From: Candidatus Gastranaerophilales bacterium
Lineage (GTDB): Bacteria; Cyanobacteriota; Vampirovibrionia; Gastranaerophilales; Gastranaerophilaceae
Assembly: GCA_944323725.1 (NCBI GenBank)
Contig: CALUTP010000008.1
Location: 36,108-100,107 of the forward strand
Direction of reading: 5' to 3'
DNA length: 64,000 bases
The notes below the pieces were generated by a model, which saw nothing but the letters and a program-made list of their open reading frames with translations, was not told where the DNA came from and did not search any database. Within the stretch, counting starts at the first letter, position 1; each line of letters starts with the position of its first letter. A program made the translations under genes and the position numbers. This document shows, one piece after another, positions 9,125-19,900 of the stretch.

Positions 9125-10771
9125 TTAATTATTATGATTTCTTTGAAAAATCAAATAATTAAGTCCGCTATATATATCTTTAACTTTTGTATAATTATCT
9201 TTTACGTATCCGCAAAATTCAAAAGCATAATTTTCGCAAATATATGGGAAAAAGTAGTCTTTCATACTTTGGTTATTAAATACAATATACACAGGTTTTG
9301 TTTTTTCAAAGTGATTAATAAAAGCTTTGTCAGTGAAAGTCTCAGAGTATAAAGGAATAAGTGAGTTATAATAATCATCAGAAGGAGTAGAGTGTTTAGA
9401 TAGAAAATTAATAATAAGCCCTTCCGGAAATATTATCATATCAGTATTTTCTTTATTTTCCAAAAACTTTAATAATTGATTAGTTGAATCAGCATAAGGT
9501 TTTGAAGTGTATATAGTTCCTTTTTCAGTAGAAATTTTAGTATTTAATGAAGTTCTTTGAATGCTGTATGCAACAAAATAACTCAGACTTATACAAATAA
9601 TAAAAACAGCTGAGTATTTTTGATATTTTTTATCAAGGTGTAAAAATAATAAAGAGAAAAATGCAACTAATAATATAGAAGAATAGTAATTTCCATAATT
9701 TGCAGGAGTAAGTCCCCAAAAAGATTTCATACTAACAGCAATAGAAGAAAGTACCAATATAAACAGTGGAATATTATTTTTTAATTCTTTAAATGAAAAG
9801 ATAGCGAAAATGAAAAGTAAAGGGATAAGGAATACAAAAGATTGAAATCCTGCAAAATAATAGGTAACAATAGAAAAAATAATAGCAATAAAGATTCCAG
9901 CAAATTTATTTTTATGAAAAATAAAACCAGAAAAAAGCAGACCAATAAGTCCAATAGCAGTTTTTAAAATATTAACAGCCCAGACTTCAAAAACAAGTTT
10001 ATTAAAGAAAACCCCCTGAGATTTATAGAAAAATTCAAGTGTTTTGCATTCTGTCATTTTATGTATGATGTTTGCAGTGTCGGACAGATTGTTTAAATTT
10101 AAGCCCTGTGCAAAAAGAATTCCAAAAGAAAGTAATGGGATAATAATAAAACAAGTGATGAAATTAAGTATAATTTTAAGATTTTTAGAAAACAGAGCAA
10201 CAATAAAAAGAAAAGCACAATATATTAAAAAATCATATTTGCATACTGCACAGAAACCGGCAAGGAAAGATGAAATGTATAAATATTTACTTAAATCAGT
10301 TTCCTTATATTTAATAAGAAAAAATAAAGAATAAATAAACGCAAAAGTTCCATATAACATGCCCCAACAGTATGGAAAAGTGAAATTAAACAAATGGTAA
10401 GCACAGACTCCAGTTACAATAGTAAATATACCGAAAGCAAAACTGAAAAATTCAGATAGAAATTTTCTAGCAATAAGATAAATCCCACTTATAATACCAA
10501 AAGAACATACAGCTCCAGAAAAATATAACGTAGAAAGATTAGTCCCAAAAATTTTGTATAAAAAAGCGTTCAATAAATAAGAAGCAGGACCATAAATGAC
10601 AAACAAGTCTTTATAAATAACCTTTCCATTAAGTATTTGTTCAGGATAATAAACCTCTCGTCCAACATCAAGGAGAATATTAGAATAATGTCCTGTAAAA
10701 ATTAAAAGCGCCAAAAAACATAAAATCCATAATACACAAAGGTATTTATTTTCAGTAAAAAATCTTTTCAT
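9125..10771 (-). CDS. ArnT/GT39-like polytopic membrane glycosyltransferase
   Basis: The protein of about 548 residues has many hydrophobic segments. Near its N-terminus it carries the pattern of the dolichyl-phosphate-mannose/ArnT-type family: an acidic residue and arginine in LLDVGREVYYPEQIL, then GKVIYKDLFVIYGPASYLLNAFLYKIFG in the first large extracytoplasmic loop. Members move a sugar from a lipid-linked donor onto lipid or protein outside the inner membrane; the acceptor here is unknown. A soluble C-terminal domain begins near residue 420. The start is uncertain: the frame stays open to an ATG at 10870, but that overlaps the divergent gene, and M at 10771 starts just before the first membrane helix. 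Confidence 0.7.
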   Translation of the reverse strand: MKRFFTENKYLCVLWILCFLALLIFTGHYSNILLDVGREVYYPEQILNGKVIYKDLFVIYGPASYLLNAFLYKIFGTNLSTLYFSGAVCSFGIISGIYLIARKFLSEFFSFAFGIFTIVTGVCAYHLFNFTFPYCWGMLYGTFAFIYSLFFLIKYKETDLSKYLYISSFLAGFCAVCKYDFLIYCAFLFIVALFSKNLKIILNFITCFIIIPLLSFGILFAQGLNLNNLSDTANIIHKMTECKTLEFFYKSQGVFFNKLVFEVWAVNILKTAIGLIGLLFSGFIFHKNKFAGIFIAIIFSIVTYYFAGFQSFVFLIPLLFIFAIFSFKELKNNIPLFILVLSSIAVSMKSFWGLTPANYGNYYSSILLVAFFSLLFLHLDKKYQKYSAVFIICISLSYFVAYSIQRTSLNTKISTEKGTIYTSKPYADSTNQLLKFLENKENTDMIIFPEGLIINFLSKHSTPSDDYYNSLIPLYSETFTDKAFINHFEKTKPVYIVFNNQSMKDYFFPYICENYAFEFCGYVKDNYTKVKDIYSGLNYLIFQRNHNN

Positions 10772-10860
10772 ATTAATAAAAGTAACAAACACAGAACAAA
10801 AAAGCAATTTATAAAGAGAAAAAAACTTTATATACATGTGAAAAAGGTTGGAGTAATTAA

Positions 10861-11313
10861 ATGTTACCATTAAATGTAGTAAATGACCTAGACAGACTAG
10901 CAGCAGAAGGAGTTATTGATTTTGATGCGGCAGCGCTGTTAACAGGAGCATCACCACGATATGTGGGTAATCCTCAAATACCAATGCTTCCTCCAACAGA
11001 AATTCCAATAAATAAAGGTCAGCTAAATCAACCGAAATCAGATACATTTATGGATCCTAATACGGGTCTACCCAAAACCCAGCCAGAGCAGTCAGGAAAT
11101 CCTGCGTGGAAAAAGATTCTTTTTGCAGGGTTAGTGATTGCAGGAGGAATATTTGGTATTTCTAAAATCAAAGGGGTAAAAACCTTTTTTAAGAATAAAA
11201 AAATAACAACTCCACAATTTATAAAAGATGGCTGGTCAGCAGTTACAAAAAAATGTTCACAATGCTGGAGCTGGGTAAAAGGATTTTTTGGAAAATTTAA
11301 GAAGAAACCATAG
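10861..11313 (+). CDS. small protein with one membrane segment
   Basis: This 150-residue protein is not recognised. The first 80 residues are hydrophilic and proline-rich (ASPRYVGNPQIPMLPPTEIP). A single transmembrane segment follows at about residues 85-102 (KILFAGLVIAGGIFGISKI), then a lysine- and tryptophan-rich cytoplasmic-type tail (CSQCWSWVKGFFGKFKKK) with a Cys-x2-Cys pair. It has no signal peptide. GGTTGGAG is placed well before the ATG. It runs divergently from the glycosyltransferase and is separated from bioB by its own promoter. The layout suggests a membrane-anchored small protein, but I assign no function. Confidence 0.6.
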   Translation: MLPLNVVNDLDRLAAEGVIDFDAAALLTGASPRYVGNPQIPMLPPTEIPINKGQLNQPKSDTFMDPNTGLPKTQPEQSGNPAWKKILFAGLVIAGGIFGISKIKGVKTFFKNKKITTPQFIKDGWSAVTKKCSQCWSWVKGFFGKFKKKP

Positions 11314-11324
11314 TTTACAAAGGT

Positions 11325-11353
11325 TTGACATGTAATATTCTTCGCTTTACTAT
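11325..11353 (+). promoter_or_regulatory. sigma-70 promoter of bioB
   Basis: TTGACA (11325-11330), 17 bases, then TACTAT (11348-11353). A start of transcription near 11360 gives a 20-base leader that includes the GGAG before the ATG at 11380. Confidence 0.8.
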
Positions 11354-11379
11354 CATAAAAGATGCTGGAGAATATAAAA

Positions 11380-12303
11380 ATGATTACAGAAAACAAAATA
11401 TCAAAAGAAGAATTACTAAGATTATATAATCTTGATTTAGATGAATTACTTAAAATTTCTTCAAAATATGTAAAAGACACAGTGGAATTTTGTTCTATAG
11501 TAAATGCAAGAAATGGAAAATGTTCACAAAATTGTAAATATTGTGCCCAAAGTTTGCATTATAGGACGAATATAGAAAGCTATCCTTTAATTCCAACAGA
11601 AGATGTAATAAAAGCAGCAGAAGAATCAAAAGCAAATAATGCAACAAGATTTGCGGTAGTAACTTCTGGTAAAACTCCGGCAGAAGAAGATTTTAATAAA
11701 GTATTGGACTTAATAAAAGCGGTCAATGGAGTAGAAGGAATAAAAAGCTGTGCTTCAATAGGAATATTAGATGAAGAACAGGCAAAAGCTTTATCAAAAG
11801 CAGGATTAAAAAGGTTTCACCACAATATAAATACATCAGAGTCATATTATCCAGAAGTATGTACGACTCATACATGGCAAGATAGATTAAATACTTGTAA
11901 ATTAGTAAAAAAATATGGAATGGAGTTATGCTGCGGGGTAATCTTAGGGATGGGAGAAAGTATAGAGCATCGTATAGAAATGGCAATGGAACTCGCAGAA
12001 ATAGAGCCAGAGAGTATTCCTATTAATATATTAATGCCTATACCAGAAACCCCTTTTGAAAATTATTTTGATAAAATTGATGAAGAAAATGTTTTGAGAA
12101 CTCTTGCTGTATTTAAAATAGCGAATCCTAATTCAATACTGCGTTTTTGTGGCGGGAGAATGAGATTGTCTCAAGAGAATCAGGAAAAAGCTTTGAAAAA
12201 TTGTGTAGAGGGGATTTTGATAGGAAATTATCTTACAACGGTAGGTAAAGCTCCAAATGAGGATATTCAAATGGTAAAAAATATAGGTAAATTTTTAATT
12301 TAA
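11380..12303 (+). CDS. bioB: biotin synthase (radical SAM)
   Basis: BioB inserts sulfur into dethiobiotin, the last step of biotin synthesis. The radical-SAM motif is Cys48-x3-Cys52-x2-Cys55 (GKCSQNCKYCAQ), binding the 4Fe-4S cluster that cleaves S-adenosylmethionine. Further family stretches are FAVVTSGKTP, RFHHNINTSESYYP, CCGVILGMGES, PINILMPIPETPF and the C-terminal RFCGGRMRL with the arginine that helps hold the 2Fe-2S cluster. The start at 11380 has GGAG nine bases upstream; an ATG at 11362 would add six residues but lies at the transcription start. No other bio genes are adjacent. Confidence 0.97.
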   Translation: MITENKISKEELLRLYNLDLDELLKISSKYVKDTVEFCSIVNARNGKCSQNCKYCAQSLHYRTNIESYPLIPTEDVIKAAEESKANNATRFAVVTSGKTPAEEDFNKVLDLIKAVNGVEGIKSCASIGILDEEQAKALSKAGLKRFHHNINTSESYYPEVCTTHTWQDRLNTCKLVKKYGMELCCGVILGMGESIEHRIEMAMELAEIEPESIPINILMPIPETPFENYFDKIDEENVLRTLAVFKIANPNSILRFCGGRMRLSQENQEKALKNCVEGILIGNYLTTVGKAPNEDIQMVKNIGKFLI

Positions 12304-12320
12304 GAAAAATTCATAAAAGT

Positions 12321-12348
12321 TAAAGTTTTAAATCCTTTTTGCCGATAA
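12321..12348 (+). promoter_or_regulatory. sigma-28 (FliA)-type promoter
   Basis: TAAAGTTT (12321-12328), 12 bases, GCCGATAA (12341-12348). Both boxes match the known sigma-28 consensus exactly; the spacer is one base longer than the 11 usual in E. coli. The same boxes with the same 12-base spacer lie upstream of the giant gene at 20278-20305. It precedes the transglycosylase ATG by 25 bases. Confidence 0.75.
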
Positions 12349-12373
12349 AATATCTGTAGAAAGGCAAGTATTT

Positions 12374-13003
12374 ATGTATATAAATAAAGTAGATAGTTTA
12401 TTTAATGTAACAAATTCTCAAAAAGTACAAAAAGTAAAAGAGAAAGACAATATAAATATAAACTTTAAATCCAATAAAGAAGAGAAAACAGAAAGTTATA
12501 ATACAGTCAAATCAATGATATTGAAAATCTTACCATCAGTTTCAGACGAATTCATCAATCAAATATTAGAAACTTCAGCTAAAGTAAAATGTACTCCTGA
12601 AGATTTGACAGCATTAATTTATAAAGAATCTAAATTTAACCCGAAAGCAATAAATGGAGAATATGCAGGTCTAGGTCAAATGACAAGTATATCATTAAAA
12701 TTAAGTAAAGAATACGCAAAAAAACATCCAGAAGAAAAAGAAGGAATAAATCAAAAAATTACATTTGCCCAGTTTAAAAAACTGTCAAGGGAAGAACAAA
12801 TGCCCTATGTAAAAAATTACATTTTAACAATGAAAAAATCATATGTAAAAAATATGGAAACACCTTTAGATTCAGCGAAATTAAATGGATTATTTGTGGC
12901 ACCAGCACATGTACTAGGCCCGAATGCACAAAAATATGGTAAAATATTAGAAAAAATAAAAAAAGAAGATTTAAAAGTTACACATACAGATATAAAATTT
13001 TAA
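12374..13003 (+). CDS. SLT-type lytic transglycosylase
   Basis: The protein has a 209-residue goose-lysozyme/SLT fold. The catalytic glutamate is Glu85 in ALIYKESKFNP, followed by the family motif GEYAGLGQMT and a C-terminal helical part (LFVAPAHVLGPNAQKYGKIL). Such enzymes cut the glycan strands of peptidoglycan, often to let a flagellum, pilus or secretion machine pass. There is no Sec signal peptide; the first 45 residues are polar and disordered-looking. Export by another route, for example a flagellar or type III-like apparatus, is therefore likely. The sigma-28-type promoter directly upstream supports that reading. Its substrate machine is not in this window. Confidence 0.85.
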   Translation: MYINKVDSLFNVTNSQKVQKVKEKDNININFKSNKEEKTESYNTVKSMILKILPSVSDEFINQILETSAKVKCTPEDLTALIYKESKFNPKAINGEYAGLGQMTSISLKLSKEYAKKHPEEKEGINQKITFAQFKKLSREEQMPYVKNYILTMKKSYVKNMETPLDSAKLNGLFVAPAHVLGPNAQKYGKILEKIKKEDLKVTHTDIKF

Positions 13004-13019
13004 AATAAATAATAAAATC

Positions 13020-13048
13020 TTTACAATTATAGTAAAAAGTGACATAAT
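13020..13048 (+). promoter_or_regulatory. promoter giving a leaderless CDF exporter transcript
   Basis: TTTACA (13020-13025), 17 bases, CATAAT (13043-13048). Exactly six bases separate the -10 box from the ATG at 13055, so the predicted transcription start is the A of the start codon. No ribosome-binding site is present. Confidence 0.7.
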
Positions 13049-13054
13049 TTTTTT

Positions 13055-13942
13055 ATGCGCAAAGAAACAGAAAAAAAATTTGCTGCAGGGTTATCAATCA
13101 CCTCAAATGCAGCAATTATAATATTAAAATTAATAGCAGGAATAATTTCTGGCAGTATAAGTATAATATCAGAAGCAATCCATTCCTTAAGTGACTTTTT
13201 AGCATCCGTATTAACTTTTTTTGCAGTAATGCGCTCTTCAGAACCTGCAGATAAGGCTCATCCCTTTGGACATGGCAGATATGAAGATATGTCTGGATTT
13301 ATAGAAGGCGGATTGATTGTCTTTGCAGGTCTATACATAATATATGAAGCTTCAAAGAAATTAATTTTTGGTTATACAATGGAGACTGAATCATTTTTAG
13401 GAATTGGAGTGATGGCATTTGCGGTTGTTGCTAATTTTCTTGTTAGTTCTTACCTATTTTATGTAGCAAAAAAAACGGATTCAGTATCTCTCTATGCAGA
13501 TGGAGAACATTTAAGAACTGATATATGGTCATCCTTTGGAATTTTAATAGGATTAATTTTAATAAAACTTACCGGATTAATAATACTAGATCCAATAATT
13601 GCAATTATAGTTGCAATGTTTATTCTTCATGCAGGAGTAAAAATATCAAAAAGCACTCTAAATAATTTACTGGATGGTTCGTTGCCAGTAGAAGAATTAG
13701 CAGAAATAGAAGAAATAATAAGAAACTTTGAACAAAAAGGAGTTAAAGGTTTTAAAGATTTAAAAGCAAGACGGGTTGGTCCATCTAAAGATATAGAATT
13801 CACGCTTTTATTTCCTAAAGATATGACAATATCAGAATGTCATAATTATTGTGATGATATAGAAGAAAAGATTAGGGAAAGACTTGGAAATTCAGCAATA
13901 TCAATTCATGCAGAACCAGATTGTCCAACTTGCAGAAAATAA
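13055..13942 (+). CDS. cation diffusion facilitator metal exporter
   Basis: This is a 295-residue CDF-family antiporter that expels divalent metal (zinc, iron or manganese) in exchange for protons. The first metal-site helix has His43-x3-Asp47 (SEAIHSLSDF), followed by the family motif HPFGHGRYED. The second half of the site is in GEHLRTDIWSS (His-x3-Asp). About six membrane helices are followed by a cytoplasmic domain that ends in IHAEPDCPTCRK. This combines the usual terminal histidine with an added Cys-x2-Cys that could bind metal. The pattern is closest to FieF/YiiP-like members; the metal cannot be named from sequence. The transcript looks leaderless. Confidence 0.93.
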   Translation: MRKETEKKFAAGLSITSNAAIIILKLIAGIISGSISIISEAIHSLSDFLASVLTFFAVMRSSEPADKAHPFGHGRYEDMSGFIEGGLIVFAGLYIIYEASKKLIFGYTMETESFLGIGVMAFAVVANFLVSSYLFYVAKKTDSVSLYADGEHLRTDIWSSFGILIGLILIKLTGLIILDPIIAIIVAMFILHAGVKISKSTLNNLLDGSLPVEELAEIEEIIRNFEQKGVKGFKDLKARRVGPSKDIEFTLLFPKDMTISECHNYCDDIEEKIRERLGNSAISIHAEPDCPTCRK

Positions 13943-13982
13943 CACAGTACAAGTTTAGAAAACAAGGCTTAATATGTTATTT

Positions 13983-16900
13983 TTAGAAGAATTTTCTATG
14001 TTTAGAAGGATTGAAAAGTTCATTTCCGTTTGTATCATAAACTTTTATATCAAGACCACTTGCAGTTATTTGTTCTTTGATTTTATCAATATAGGATTGA
14101 CCATAAATATCAGTAGGAACAATAATTCTATCTATTGAATTAGAAGGTAATCCAACAGGAACTGCTCTATGGGTCGTGTATGATCTATGTCCGCTCATAT
14201 TACCATCTTTATAAAGATCGCTATCTTGTTTGCTAACACTGAATGAATTATCTATAAGTGTTGGATCGACAGACTTTTTATCAAATACAATAACTATGGT
14301 ACCTCTTTTTTCATATGGATTAGGTAAAAAGTTTGTTTCTCCATTGTTAGACCAATGTTTTGCTCCTTTAGAGAAATAATCTTTAATAGAATAATTTTCT
14401 TGAACATCCCACAAATCAGAGCACATAGGCGTCATAGAACCAGGATCTCCGTCACTTCTTCCAGCTCCAATAGCACCAGAATATTCTCTACTAACAAGAC
14501 CGTTTTCAAGAATACCCTCTAAATTTCTAGGACTTGTAGCATGAAGTAAATTGTCATTAGTTAAAATATCATTTGCATTATGACGAATTTTTCTACTTTT
14601 GCTATTTTCAAGAGCTTGATAGGAAGATTCAAAAATACGTTTTTGAGAAGGTGTAAGGTGTTCTGACATACTAATATGTTTATTAATAAATTCTAATTCT
14701 TTTGCATGTTTAGCAGTTAAATTTCCATAAATACGAGAAGAAATAGGGATTTCATCAAAACTTCTTCCGCCAATATTATAAGTAGTTTTTGGTGTAGCTT
14801 TTTGAATTCTAGCTACATAATCAGCAATAGATTCACCAGCTTTTTGTGGAGTAGCTTCGCAAATATCTTGGAAGCGTTTCATATAATTTCTTCTTTCAAT
14901 AAGCATTTCTTTCAAAAATTCAGGATTAGAAATACCATTAGCTTCAGCTTTTTTTACAAGAGATGTAATAGTTTTATCATCAATAGTTGTAACTGTTTTA
15001 AGAGAACTAATTAATTCATCTCTAGACATTCCTTCAAGATATTTTCTTGAAAGTGATTTACTTGAAAAGAAAGATGTAAGCTCATTAACATTTTCACCAA
15101 AGGCATTTCCTTTTCTAGCACCTCTAGCCCTATAGCAAAGAGAACCACCAACATCAGTTCTAATTGCTTTACCATTTTGAGTCATTATATTTCCATCTTT
15201 AAGAGCATCCCAATTAGCAAGCCAGCAATCTGCGGCAAAACCTTTTCTTATATCCGCAATATTTTTTGCATCAGGGGTTTCAAGATTATCCATAAATTTA
15301 CTAGATGTTCCAATGTTGCCCGCAGCATCAGAAACTAAGGTAATTTCAGGGGCATTAACACCAGCAGCTCTGTATAAGTCAGCAGCAAGAGCTTCTGATT
15401 TTGCCTGAGCAGAAACTCCATATAATTGGGTTTCAATATCAGCTATTTCATCAAAATCAATTCTTATACTTCTTTGTTGATTAAATCTTGCATCAAAATA
15501 AGTTAATGTTTCAGGATTAAGCAATCTGCCTTCAGGAGGGAATTTAACATATGTTAATTCGCCAGTATTGAGGTTCTGCATCCAATATCCATAATTTGAG
15601 CCTTGTTGAGAATTTCTATAAATTTTTACCTGAGTTTTTTTACCATTAATTGTAGCTGTAGAAATTTCTGATTTATATTTACTATCAAGTTCTTTAATTT
15701 TTACTTTTTGAGCTTCAATATTTTGTTTTCTAATTTCAGCTTCACTTTGTTGTTTGCTGATATTCTGATTTTCTTGAACTTTAGAAGATTGATTATCAGG
15801 TTTTTTACCTCTATTTATCTCAACATTATCATTTGCTGCAGATATTTTATTACGTTTTTCTTTTAATTGATTTATTAAATGTTTTTTCTGGTCACAATCA
15901 GGCATTTTATCCAGCCATTTTTGAGCTTTATCTAAATCACCAAGAGATTTTGCTCTATTGATATTGTTGCCAATTTGTCCCATTTCCATTCTTTCTTGAG
16001 GCGTAGGATAATAAATTACAGGTTCTTCAACCTCAGGTTTGGAAACAAGTTGAGCTTCCACGTCAGCTACAGGTGTATCTTCAACCTCAGGTTTGGAAAC
16101 AGGTTGAGCTTCCACGTCAGCTACAGGCGTATCTTCAATGTTAGGATTTACCTGCATATTTTTTATTTCATCAGCTTTATTAACAAGACTTTCTTTTAAT
16201 TGTTTTTTCTGAGCAGAAGTCATTTTTTTGCCGCCTAAAAGACTTCTTATTTCTTTAAGTTCAGCATCACTTGAAATAGTAGCAATATAGTCATTAATTT
16301 TCTTAAATTCATCTTCATTTAAGCCTTTACCTGTAGTGGCTTTTTCTTTTAACATTGAAACAATATCATCATGTTGTTGAGTATTAGTTTTTACATTTTT
16401 AGGTTTTAAACTTTCTATTTTATCATCAATTGCTTTTCTTAATCTGTCATAATTAGCAGTTACTCCACCATATGTATGTTCTTTTTTATTTAATTTATTT
16501 TTTAAATCGTTCAATACATCAATATCATTAGTGTTATTTATATATTCATTCATAACACGTGTATCAGCATTATTTAATTCACTATGTTTTTCGAAGATAT
16601 GATCAATATTTTTCTGAGTATTAGCACTATTTATAGCATCAAATGCAGCTTTTTGGTCTGCTGGTAGATTTTCAACTGCATCATCAAATTTTTGTTCAAT
16701 TTCTCTGCGTAAATCTCTATTTTGGATGCTTCCAGCTTCTTGACGAATTTGAGCAAGATCTTCTCCTGATACGTCAGGATTTGAAACTACTTGATCTATT
16801 TCTTCTCTAATTTGATTTGCTTTATTTTCTCCAACTTTTACACTTGCAGTGGTAGCATTACCATTAGAAGAAGCAATATCAAGGGTAGGAGCATCGGTTT

Positions 16901-19900
16901 GTGGAGTTGCTTTAGGTGTTCTAGGAGGATCAGCAGTAGGTTTGTTATTACGCAAAGATGGTTCTGATGTAGCAGCTGGTGTATCAATTTTTACTCCTTG
17001 TTTTTGGGATGGTGTTTTTATATGGGAAATTCTAGACATTATTATGCCAGTTGCAAAATCAATAAAGGCATCTTGTGAACCATAGTTATCTCCTGCAACT
17101 TTTGTTACTCCATATGAACCAGCTGCATTCATTATTTCTTCAGCAATTTCATTTGCAAGGGCTTTGTTAGTTATTCCAAAAGACTGCATTAGTTTAGGAG
17201 CAAGTAAGCTTGAGCTTGCACCAACACCAGCAAAAGACATGTTCATTAAGGTCTTTTTCATGATAGTTTTAGCATCTTTACCGCTAGTTGTTTCTACTGT
17301 TGCAGTCGCAATACCAGCATTAGCCATTTGCGTTCCTATTTGAGTTGCTTTATTCAAGTTTTGGAATTTTTTAGCAGTTGCGAATGCTTTTTCGGCTTTT
17401 GCTGCATAGTTAACTACTTTAACAGCTTTTGTACCCCACTTAGCCGCACTTACTGCTAGTCTAGCTGCTGCCATTTGTCCTAAGCCCGGTACAAATTGTA
17501 ATGCTATAGTACCAGCAATTTCAAATGCAGAATCTGTTATCATTTCTGTCATTTGCTGATTTTCATTGAATTGCATAACATCTTTGACTATATCATTTGT
17601 ACCGAAGGCACTTTTGGTTAGTAAATCTAAATCTTTACCCATTTGTTCCAAAGATTTACCTTTTGTTACTTCTCTATATTCAGCAGTTGTTTGATTTTGT
17701 GTTTCTTGTAAAAATCTGACTAACATTTCTTTTTTATCAGAATCTGAAGAAATATTTTTGTTAAATAAATCTGAATATTGTTCAATTACACTGTCAATTG
17801 TAGCATCATCAAATTGTAATTTATTTTTAATTTCATTTCTTAATCCTGAATAATCAAGAGAATCTGATTGTTTAAGAAGATTAGATGTTATATTAATTGA
17901 AGAGGAAAGAGCATTTGCTCTTTGGTAGTTACCTAAAGCAGCATCTCTTGCTGCGATTTTATTTTTATCAAATTCGACACCAAAAACTTCTTTATAAATC
18001 TTTTTAAACTCAGCCTCATCTCCGGCGGCAGATGCAAGTCTTTTTACATCTTCTGCATTTTTACCGAGTTTTTTATCCATATCTTCTATAGTTGTACAAC
18101 CAAACCAACCACATACAGTATCTCCAACTTTTGCAGTCCATCCTTCAGCTTCTCTTGCGTCGGCGTACGATTTTTGAGCTTCAGTATCATTAGCTGCAAA
18201 ATCTGCATTAAATGCAGCTATGGCATCTTCGTCAGAAATATCTTGAATATTACCCGTATTTTTTGCAACAATAGCTCCTCTTAGAAAATCGACAGCTTTT
18301 TCCATATCTTTAGGGTTAGTTCTTCTCACTGCTTTCATTTCTTTATTCATGCTTGTTTCAAATTCTGTACGAGCATGTTTTATATCATCTGCGGATACTC
18401 CGGCATTTTCTGCTGCTTTGCAGAGTTTATCCAGTATTGTCAATAAAACTTTTTTCTGTGCTTCTGTTCCTCCTGCACCTACTTCACTTGTTATCGTATC
18501 TATAATTGAAGAGTCATTATGTTTTTCTTTATCATAAGCATCAAGTACTGAAAGAATATTATTCTCATTTACTTCTTCATCAAGAAGTTTTTGCATTTTT
18601 ACCATACTTACATGTCCAGAATTATCATCAGCAATTTGGTAAAATCTCTTTACAATACTTTCTGATTCTTTTCTTGTTTTTATGTTTTCATTGTATTCTT
18701 GTAATGATTTTTCTTTATCTGCAATACGATTATGCATTTCTTGAGCTACATTTGCAGTAACTTTTTTACCTTTTAATTCACCATCTTTTATATTAGGGTT
18801 TGTTTTTTGTAAATCCTCTATTCTAGCTTTCATTTGGCGCTTGCTAGGATTTTCTATACCTTCACGTTTAAAAAGAGCTTCTGCAAGTTGTTCATATGTA
18901 TCATAATCTTTATTTGTAAAACTAATAGGTTTTCTTGCCGCAACTTCATCTTCGACCGCTTGAATTTCTGCAGCAACAACTTGATAAGCAGCAATTGCTT
19001 CTTCTTTAGTTTGTCTGCCCTGCAATCGTGGATCATCTGCTTGTAGTTCTCCAGGAACAACTACATCATCTCCAGCCCAGCCTCTAATTTTTCCGCCATT
19101 AGCGTCTAATAATTCCTGTTTTGTGCATCCGAATTTTTTAGCTAAGGCTTCTATACTTTCACCATTTTGAAGTATGACTTTAGTATTGCCATTACCGTCA
19201 TATTCTACATTATATTCTTGTCCATCCACAGTTTTTGTTTGGCTAAGAGCTTTATTTTCATTGTTATAAGTTGTTGTTGTTACATTATTTCCTTCTGTAA
19301 CAATTACTTCTCTTCCATTTTCTGTTAGTTTATTTTCTGTGACTTTAGTTTGTCCATTTGAGGTCTGTTCTTTTATTGTTTCTGATAAAAGTGTTTCACC
19401 TTTTGTTATTCGTGTAGTTTCTTTACCATATTCTTGTGTTACTGCTGTTGTTGTACCATCTTCGTTGTATGTATAATTTGTTATTTTTTCTTTTGCTGGA
19501 ATTCCTTTATTTTCTATTTTTGATGTAAGCTGAATACCATTTTCTACATATATATAATTTTCTGTTGTAGTTCCATTTTCTATTTTTAAACTCTCAGGTT
19601 CTTCATTTTCATTGTATTTTACTGTCTGGATAATACCTGGAGTATTTGAATCAGTTATTACTGTTTCTACAGCTTTCTCTTCTCTATTAAAACTTGTTAC
19701 TGCTTTTTTACCATCTTTAGTTTCTATTATTTCTTCTGTAATCTTACGATCTTTGTCGTATTTAATTAATTTGCCGGGACCCCCCCCCCCTTCAGTGAAA
19801 GTGGCTATCTGAGCGGATTTATCTGGGTTTATAGTTTCTACAGAACCGTCTTTATATTTAATGTGGATATATTTTTGCCCGTTTTTTTCTTCAACAGTAG

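Noticed and set aside
16849..17085. Plus-strand 78-codon frame and the other plus-strand frames across 14.8-20.1 kb
   Set aside because: All are antisense to the giant gene and lack motifs or ribosome-binding sites.
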